From Verrucomicrobia bacterium LW23 (GTDB lineage: Bacteria; Verrucomicrobiota; Verrucomicrobiia; Methylacidiphilales; UBA1321): a stretch of DNA of 64,000 nt. Positions 60,025 through 64,000 of the stretch are shown here, piece by piece. Made by a program: the position numbers and the translations under genes. The stretch is from the NCBI GenBank assembly GCA_003054695.1, contig QAZA01000016.1:83283-147282 (forward strand). Reading direction: 5' to 3'. Positions within the stretch are counted from its first letter, which is position 1, and the number at the start of each line of letters is the position of its first letter. The notes beneath the pieces are model-generated. The model searched no databases, had not been told where the DNA came from, and was given only the letters and a program-made list of their open reading frames with translations.

Positions 60025-62019
60025 CTACTCCCCCGCCACATCCACCCGCTGGAACGCCTCGATCGCCTCGTACTCGGCGAGGCCAAGTGCGTCGTAGGTG
60101 ACGGCGATGTTGCGGGAGGAGGCTTCGGCTACCTGCCAGGCTTCGCACAGGGTGGATTGCGGGGGCGGCGTCTGGCTGAGCTGGCTTTTGTGCTGGTAGA
60201 TGGCGCGGGTGCGGCGGGCCAGTTGGGCGGGGCTGAGCGGTACGGCCATGTTGATCTCGTGCGGCTGCCAGGCCTTGTCCGGCGTGCGGTAGAGCCAGAG
60301 CCGCGCGCCTTGCGGCAGGGTACCGGCGGTGCGGGCGCGGCGCAGGGCGGCCATTAGCAGGGCGTGGCAGATGCCGCCGACGCTGTTGGGCTCCTGCCCG
60401 GCGCCGGTGGAGAAGATCTGGTGCGGGGCGACCTCGCCGATGAGCTGGGAGAGAGCGGCCACGTCGTCCTCGCCCGGGAAGAACTGGCGGTAACGGCCGC
60501 GCTCGTAAAAGGGCAGATCCAGAAAGCGGGCCGCAGCCGGGGAGACGCCCGCGCAGCGCAGCGCCTGCCGGGCCTCGCCGCGCCGAATGACGGCTTTGAG
60601 GCGGCGCGTGTCGGCGGATGTCGATGCCGATGTTGCTGGGCCTGTTGCTGTTGCCGTGGCTGCGGCTTGAGCTGTTGCGGATGCCGCGGCGGGGGCGTCC
60701 GTTGCCGCGCCGCATGCGGCAATTCCCGTTTGCGGCGCGGTGGCGACGTCTCCCGCAATGCCCGCGCCGCGCTCTTTTGCGTAGGCGTTAATCAGCTCGG
60801 CCGCCATCTCGGCTTCCTCGTCCGGCACGGCCAGGCTGCCGCTGGTGAGGTAGGCAACGGTGAGGATGTGGCCTTGCTCCACCAGGCGGGTGAGGGTGCC
60901 GCCCATGCCCAGCATTTCGTCGCTGGGCTCCGGGGCGATGACCAGGACGCGCTTGGGATAGGGCGTGGCTTTCTCCGGGCGGTGCGTGTCGTCGGCGCCG
61001 GCCTTGCCGCCGGGCCAGCCGGTGATGGTGTGCTGGACGTCGTTAAAGTGCTGGATGTTAAGCTGATACGCAGGGCCTTGCGCCGTCAGCAAATCCGCCA
61101 TGCCGTGCTCGGCGTAGTGCTCGTCCAGCAGCTTAAGCAGCGGGCGCTGCACGTTGGCGGCCAGCCACGTAACGGCGCGGTGCGCCATGGGGGGCGTCCA
61201 CTCCACGGGGCCCACAAGCCAGGGCAGCTTAATGCGCGTGAGTTCCGCCGCGGCGGCGGAATCCAGCATTACCGTAACGTTGGGGTGGTGCTGCAAAAAG
61301 CTGGCCGGCAGGGATTCGCGCGGCTCGCCTTCCACAGCCTGGGCCACCACGCGCGCTTTCGCCTCGCCCCACGCCAGCATTACAATGCGGCGCGCCTGCA
61401 TAATGGTGCCGACGCCCATGGTGATGGCGTGCCGCGGCACCTTGTCCTCGCCGGGAAAGTCCCGCTCGGCGTCGCGGCGCGTCAGGGCGTCCAGCGTAAC
61501 GAGGCGGGTGCGGGAGTTGCGGCCGCTGCCGGGCTCGTTAAAGCCGATGTGGCCGGTGCGGCCGATGCCCAGGACTTGCAGATCCAGCCCGCCCAGCTCC
61601 GCAATGCGCTCCTCGTAGGCGTGGCACGCCGCAAACACCTCCGCGCGGGGGAGCGTGCCGTTGGGAATGTGCAGCTGTTCGGCGGGCAAATCGATATGAT
61701 TGAAGAGCTGCTGATGCATAAAGCTCCAGTAACTCTCCGGGTGCTCGCGCGCGATGCCGTAGTATTCGTCCAGATTAAACGTGAAAACATTCGCAAAGCT
61801 CAGCCCCTCCTCGCGATGCATCCGGATCAGCTCCCGATACACCGGCACAGGCGTGGAGCCGGTCGCCAGGCCCAGCACCAAGCGCTTTCCCTCGGCAGCG
61901 CGGTTGCGGATAAGGGAGGCAATCTCGCGCGCCAGGGAAATACTGGCCTCGGCGGCGGTGGAGTGGATGGTAACGTCCAGCTTCTCGCGCTGGCGCGTCT
62001 CGGAAAGTGTAGCGTGCAT
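60025..62019 (-). CDS. nagB: Glucosamine-6-phosphate deaminase fused to degenerate PIG-L domain
   Basis: A 664-residue fusion. Residues about 1-270 are NagB: GLATGSTPVPVYRELIR, NLDEYYGI and VLGIGRTGHIGFNEPGSG. It turns glucosamine-6-phosphate into fructose-6-phosphate. From about 385 a PIG-L/LmbE-type domain begins, but the zinc motif PHPDDE is PEPSDE (VLVIAPEPSDEMLGMGGTL) and the later HxxH region reads EPNSVGGICHAL, so the zinc ligands are mostly lost. An alanine/threonine-rich linker interrupts the second domain. NagB-PIG-L fusions exist in Bacteroidota; the loss of ligands here is notable. ATG 62019 starts MHATLSETRQREKLD. Confidence 0.9.
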   Translation of the reverse strand: MHATLSETRQREKLDVTIHSTAAEASISLAREIASLIRNRAAEGKRLVLGLATGSTPVPVYRELIRMHREEGLSFANVFTFNLDEYYGIAREHPESYWSFMHQQLFNHIDLPAEQLHIPNGTLPRAEVFAACHAYEERIAELGGLDLQVLGIGRTGHIGFNEPGSGRNSRTRLVTLDALTRRDAERDFPGEDKVPRHAITMGVGTIMQARRIVMLAWGEAKARVVAQAVEGEPRESLPASFLQHHPNVTVMLDSAAAAELTRIKLPWLVGPVEWTPPMAHRAVTWLAANVQRPLLKLLDEHYAEHGMADLLTAQGPAYQLNIQHFNDVQHTITGWPGGKAGADDTHRPEKATPYPKRVLVIAPEPSDEMLGMGGTLTRLVEQGHILTVAYLTSGSLAVPDEEAEMAAELINAYAKERGAGIAGDVATAPQTGIAACGAATDAPAAASATAQAAATATATGPATSASTSADTRRLKAVIRRGEARQALRCAGVSPAAARFLDLPFYERGRYRQFFPGEDDVAALSQLIGEVAPHQIFSTGAGQEPNSVGGICHALLMAALRRARTAGTLPQGARLWLYRTPDKAWQPHEINMAVPLSPAQLARRTRAIYQHKSQLSQTPPPQSTLCEAWQVAEASSRNIAVTYDALGLAEYEAIEAFQRVDVAGE

Positions 62020-62127
62020 GGGTTGTAGAACAAGGGGGACAGATGACTCGTTAAGTGAAGGAGAATGGAAATACTTTCGGCCAGAAAAGGTAAGCCCGCA
62101 AATGAACCAGCTACACCTTACCCTCGG

Positions 62128-62217
62128 CAACTTGGTGCCTTTGTGACTTGGTGGTTAAAATCCTCTCACGGACTGTGCGTGAAGTAATTTTAACCACCAA
62201 GGCACCCAGGACACCAG
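62128..62217. repeat. CTTGGTG-family palindrome
   Basis: Arm CTTGGTGCCTTTGTGACTTG with GTGGTTAAAA (about 62131-62160) faces TTTTAACCACCAAGGCACCC with AGGACACCA (62189-62217); roughly 23 of 28 core bases match. A TCACG/CGTGA hairpin lies at the centre. A lone arm of the same family occurs at 59043. Confidence 0.65.
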
Positions 62218-62260
62218 GTTTCAGAGGAATGCAGGCCACCCGCTTCCAGTATATCTCCTC

Positions 62261-63547
62261 TTACACCTGCACCCCCGCGCGCGCCCACAGCGGCCGGAGG
62301 TCCACGATGGTGCCGGAGTCCAGCGCGTCGTCCACGCCCATGCAGGCGATGGCGCTGCGCAGGCCGTCGTCCAGCGTGGCCAGGGGCGGGGCGTCGTCGG
62401 TGATGGTGCGGGCCAGGTGGGTGGCCATCACGGTGTCGGCGCCGAAGTGCATGCCGCCCTGGGTAAGGCGAATGACCTCGTGCGGGGCGTCGAAGCCGAT
62501 GCGGCGCCACTCGATGGTGCCGGTAACGGCGTCCAGGCGAAGCGCGCCTTTGGTGCCGAGGATAAGCAGGCGGCGCTCCGGCAGGCCGGCGTGGCAGTTG
62601 GTGTGGAACGTGGCGCGGGCACCATTGGCGTATTGCAGGATGGCCACCTGGTTATCCACAATTTCACTGCCCTCCGTAAAAGGGTCGATGCACGACGGGT
62701 CGTGCCACGCGCGGTAGGGGGCGCGCCCCTGGGCGTCGGGGCTCAGCGCCTCGGCAAGGTGGCGCATTTCGGGGCGGAAGATATCGGTGCCTCCAAAGCT
62801 GGCGGCCCGCACGGGCACGCTTTCCAGCAGCCAGTTGACGAGATCAAAGTCGTGGCAGCATTTCTCCAGGAGGTGCGTGCCGGCGTTCTTGCGCTGGCGG
62901 CGCCAGCAGCCGTGGATGTAGCCGCCGTGGTTAAACTCGATTGTCTCGTTAAACTCCACGCTGATGGGGTGGCCGACAATGCCCTGGCTCAGCAACTCCT
63001 TGGCCTTGATGTAGATAGGCGCGTAGCGCAGCACCAGGCCAAAGAAGAAGCGGCGATCGCCCGCGGCCAGCCACGCCTCGCGAATGCGCACGCAGTCCTC
63101 CGTGGTGGTGGCCAGGGGCTTCTCGGCAAAGATGTGTTTGCCGGCGGCCAGCGCGGCGCAAATCTGGTCGGCGTGGAAGCAGTTCCAGCTACCCACCATC
63201 ACCCACTCGATGTCCGAGGCCAGCAGCTCCTCCACGGTGCCGCACACGAGCGTCTCCGGCGTGCCCAGCTCCGAGCGCGCCCGCTCGGCGGCGGCGGGCG
63301 CGGGATCGAACACAGCGGCAACGCGGATGGTGCGCGGCGCAGCCTCCGTATCGGTGCCGGGGCTGCCCGCCCCCGCAAGCGCGGCGTGCTCCGCGGCGGC
63401 GGCGATAAGGTTGGCCGTCACCAGCCGCAGCCGCTGGCCGCAGCCGATAAGGCCGATGTTGACGTGCGAGGTGGCCGGTGAAGCGGCGGAGGCAAGAGTG
63501 TCCGAAACAGCGGGTGTGGCAGGGGCGGAGACGGTGGCGGCGCTCAT
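62261..63547 (-). CDS. Gfo/Idh/MocA-family oxidoreductase
   Basis: A 428-residue NAD(P)-dependent oxidoreductase. After an alanine/threonine-rich leader of about 28 residues comes the nucleotide-binding domain (VNIGLIGCGQRLRLVTANLI), then AGKHIFAEKPLATTTEDC with the EKP motif and the C-terminal domain with a GTHLLEKCCHDFDLVNWLL segment carrying the catalytic histidine-aspartate. The substrate, a sugar or cyclitol, is unknown. It is on the same strand upstream of nagB but 241 bases and a palindrome separate them, so co-transcription is uncertain. The N-terminal alanine-rich part may mean that translation starts later. Confidence 0.9.
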   Translation of the reverse strand: MSAATVSAPATPAVSDTLASAASPATSHVNIGLIGCGQRLRLVTANLIAAAAEHAALAGAGSPGTDTEAAPRTIRVAAVFDPAPAAAERARSELGTPETLVCGTVEELLASDIEWVMVGSWNCFHADQICAALAAGKHIFAEKPLATTTEDCVRIREAWLAAGDRRFFFGLVLRYAPIYIKAKELLSQGIVGHPISVEFNETIEFNHGGYIHGCWRRQRKNAGTHLLEKCCHDFDLVNWLLESVPVRAASFGGTDIFRPEMRHLAEALSPDAQGRAPYRAWHDPSCIDPFTEGSEIVDNQVAILQYANGARATFHTNCHAGLPERRLLILGTKGALRLDAVTGTIEWRRIGFDAPHEVIRLTQGGMHFGADTVMATHLARTITDDAPPLATLDDGLRSAIACMGVDDALDSGTIVDLRPLWARAGVQV

Positions 63548-64000
63548 GTAGGGTGGTTAAGAGGAAAGAAGTTGTTGTGCGGCAACACGATGCAGCGCAT
63601 GCGAACCCTGGCAACCCCGACTCGATCCGCACCGCGCATCGGCCGACATTTCTTTCGCCCCGATGATTATCACGCCCCGTCGCCGTTGCAAGCTTCATTG
63701 CGCTGGAAGGCAGGAACGGGCGGGAGCAGAAGGAGCAAAGGGTTGGCCTTACCAGTGATAACTTGTCGCGAATTTTCCAAGCTCCGAGAACGGCGGAGCC
63801 GTGACGTTCGCAAAAGGGCGTTGCCCCAGGCATAGCGCTCTGAGAACGGCGGAGCCTTGTGCTCGGTCGACTGTATTTGCAAACGCTCCGCTCCGCCGTT
63901 CCTGGAGCTTGGCAAATTCGCGCCAAGCTATCTGGACAATGCTCTAGTGTCCTGAGTCAGAAATAGCTGTAATAAGGAATGGTTTTTTTGAGTTGCTTTT
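63548..64000. other. Terminal 453 bases with a long inverted repeat
   Basis: No gene is supported. An inverted repeat joins TCGCGAATTTTCCAAGCTCC with GAGAACGGCGGAGC (63766-63800) to its inverse at 63889-63922, and a third half copy (GAGAACGGCGGAGCC) lies at 63842-63856. The last 50 bases (AGTGTCCTGAGTCAG onward) turn AT-rich at the window edge and could be the start of another element. Confidence 0.5.

Noticed and set aside
63572..63835. 87-codon plus-strand frame
   Set aside because: Arginine-rich random-type composition and it runs through the inverted repeat.

Overview
The window is about 64 kb of GC-rich bacterial chromosome. Gene content and style suggest a member of the Verrucomicrobiota, most likely an Opitutales-like lineage: a diderm with heptose-LPS genes, many long palindromic intergenic repeats, and Wsp-type chemosensory proteins next to plant-polysaccharide hydrolases. 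This placement is an inference from style, not from a database search.

Layout. Positions 1-1.5 kb hold a host-attachment-family gene and a frameshifted secreted-protein gene. From 15.4 kb back to 1.6 kb on the minus strand lies the information-processing cluster in the order tRNA-Thr, tuf, tRNA-Trp, secE, nusG, rplK, rplA, rplJ, rplL, rpoB, rpoC, with hairpins in the rplJ-rplL, rplL-rpoB and rpoB-rpoC spacers and a strong terminator after rpoC. At 16-18 kb a zinc-ribbon membrane protein is coupled to a cyclic-nucleotide-domain histidine kinase, followed by a cyclophilin.

From 18.5 to 26.1 kb on the minus strand is a chemosensory operon that reads as WspD (CheW), WspE (CheA with receiver), WspF (CheB) and a WspR-type receiver fused to a hybrid histidine kinase instead of a GGDEF domain. 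Receptor, CheR and second CheW are absent here. This is the most unusual system in the window.

From 26 to 45 kb are mixed single genes and short operons: a TrpD-like phosphoribosyltransferase, an HD hydrolase, TerC, a thioredoxin-fold protein without its cysteines, gmhA-gmhB for heptose synthesis, a GAF/PP2C/anti-sigma kinase fusion, a lytic transglycosylase, yidC, pnuC, a TgpA-type transglutaminase, a GH42 beta-galactosidase and an SDR. From 45.9 to 49.6 kb a four-gene Mn/Zn ABC importer operon is preceded by a perfect palindrome. Then come ebfC, a LolA-like protein, a secreted GH53 galactanase, an M20 deacylase, a MocR-type regulator with upstream repeats, an M50-like protease, a fused c-di-AMP synthase/YbbR protein, a recent tandem duplicate of a small membrane-anchored protein, a NagB/pseudo-PIG-L fusion and a Gfo/Idh oxidoreductase.

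Across the window every convergent gene junction with 100 bp or more of room contains a large palindromic or hairpin element, and several belong to repeat families with further copies in the window. GH53 and GH42 together could release galactose from galactan side chains; NagB, GmhA and GmhB feed amino-sugar and envelope metabolism. No rRNA, CRISPR array, transposase or phage gene was seen.
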